A stretch of DNA of 14,424 nucleotides from Fimihabitans intestinipullorum (GTDB lineage Bacteria > Bacillota_I > Bacilli_A > RF39 > UBA660). The stretch spans positions 1 to 14,424 of the forward strand of contig DVML01000028.1 in assembly GCA_018714965.1 (NCBI GenBank), written 5' to 3'. The notes under the pieces were generated by a model. That model ran no database searches and was not told the DNA's origin. It saw only the letters and a program-made list of their open reading frames with translations. Positions 14,297 through 14,424 of this stretch are shown piece by piece (the stretch's first letter is position 1; each line of letters starts with the position of its first letter). The position numbers and the translations under genes were made by a program.

Positions 14297-14424
14297 TGGA
14301 TTGTCAACATTTTTTTAGACAATTTTTATAAGGACAATTGTAAACGGTATTGTACTGGCGTTTGATAATCTAATGAGCCATGTATTCTTATATTATTATA
14401 CCAATTCACATAATCAAATAATTC
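14297..14424 (-). mobile_element. End of an IS3-family insertion sequence interrupting the CRISPR array
   Basis: The transposase C-terminus lies 29 bases from a plausible terminal repeat starting TGGATTGTCAACATTTTT (14297). IS3-family elements commonly have TG...CA ends and place the transposase stop this close to one end. The other end lies outside the window, so the terminal inverted repeat and target duplication cannot be confirmed. Confidence 0.7.
14326..14424 (-). CDS. IS3-family transposase, C-terminal fragment
   Basis: The 32 visible residues include YVNWYNNIRIHGSLDYQTP, the hallmark end of the integrase core domain of IS3-family (IS150-like) transposases, followed by a short tail and TAA at 14328-14326. 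The gene enters from beyond the right edge of the window, so the catalytic DDE residues and the frameshift site typical of these elements are not seen. The wording is intact with no stop, so the element may be young. It reads in the same direction as the CRISPR array. Confidence 0.92.
   Translation of the reverse strand, partial: ELFDYVNWYNNIRIHGSLDYQTPVQYRLQLSL

Overview
The window is AT-rich, low-GC Gram-positive (Firmicutes) DNA. Strong GGAGG-type ribosome binding sites, an agr-type quorum-sensing locus, a CspA-family cold shock gene and a CRISPR repeat beginning GTTTTAG (a type II-A style repeat) fit a gut-associated Bacillota, perhaps Erysipelotrichia-like. The genus cannot be fixed from this sequence.

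Left part (1-8750), chromosomal genes: the tail of a probable AgrC-like sensor kinase (+) runs head-on into agrD and agrB (-). They share a terminator that covers both stop codons. The 41-residue AgrD signal precursor uses a GTG start and is easily missed. A cold shock gene follows, then a minus-strand group: a protein with a degenerate HNH centre and a large Ca2+-transporting P-type ATPase. Next come a small double helix-turn-helix protein with its own consensus promoter and a membrane-anchored arylsulfotransferase-family protein. The last is divergent from a membrane-anchored SGNH hydrolase.

Middle part (8763-12430), a phage-toxin graveyard: there is a fragment of a phage head-type protein with a toxin-50-like C-terminus, followed by a small partner gene. 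After these lies the broken remnant of a very large phage polyvalent protein: MuF C-terminal domain, linker, ADP-ribosyltransferase-like domain, linker, and a PBECR (Barnase/EndoU/colicin/RelE-like) nuclease-like domain. This remnant carries at least three one-base frameshifts and an in-frame stop. Two sets of diverged direct repeats show that modules were duplicated and then deleted.

Between the toxin fragments, at 9607-9776, is the most unusual object in the window. A 14-bp outer helix encloses two long, interleaved helices (a pseudoknot or a two-state switch), followed by a small hairpin and a clean intrinsic terminator. I do not recognise it as a known RNA family. Because the outer helix is also a 14-bp inverted repeat flanking promoter-like sequence, an invertible DNA segment is the main alternative.

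Right part (12518-14424): a PHP-family metal-dependent phosphoesterase (-), then a CRISPR array of 13 36-nt repeats and 12 30-nt spacers. The degenerate repeat lies at the low-coordinate end, so the leader should lie to the right. No cas genes are in the window. The right end of the array is cut, apparently inside a spacer, by the end of an IS3-family insertion sequence whose transposase C-terminus runs off the window.
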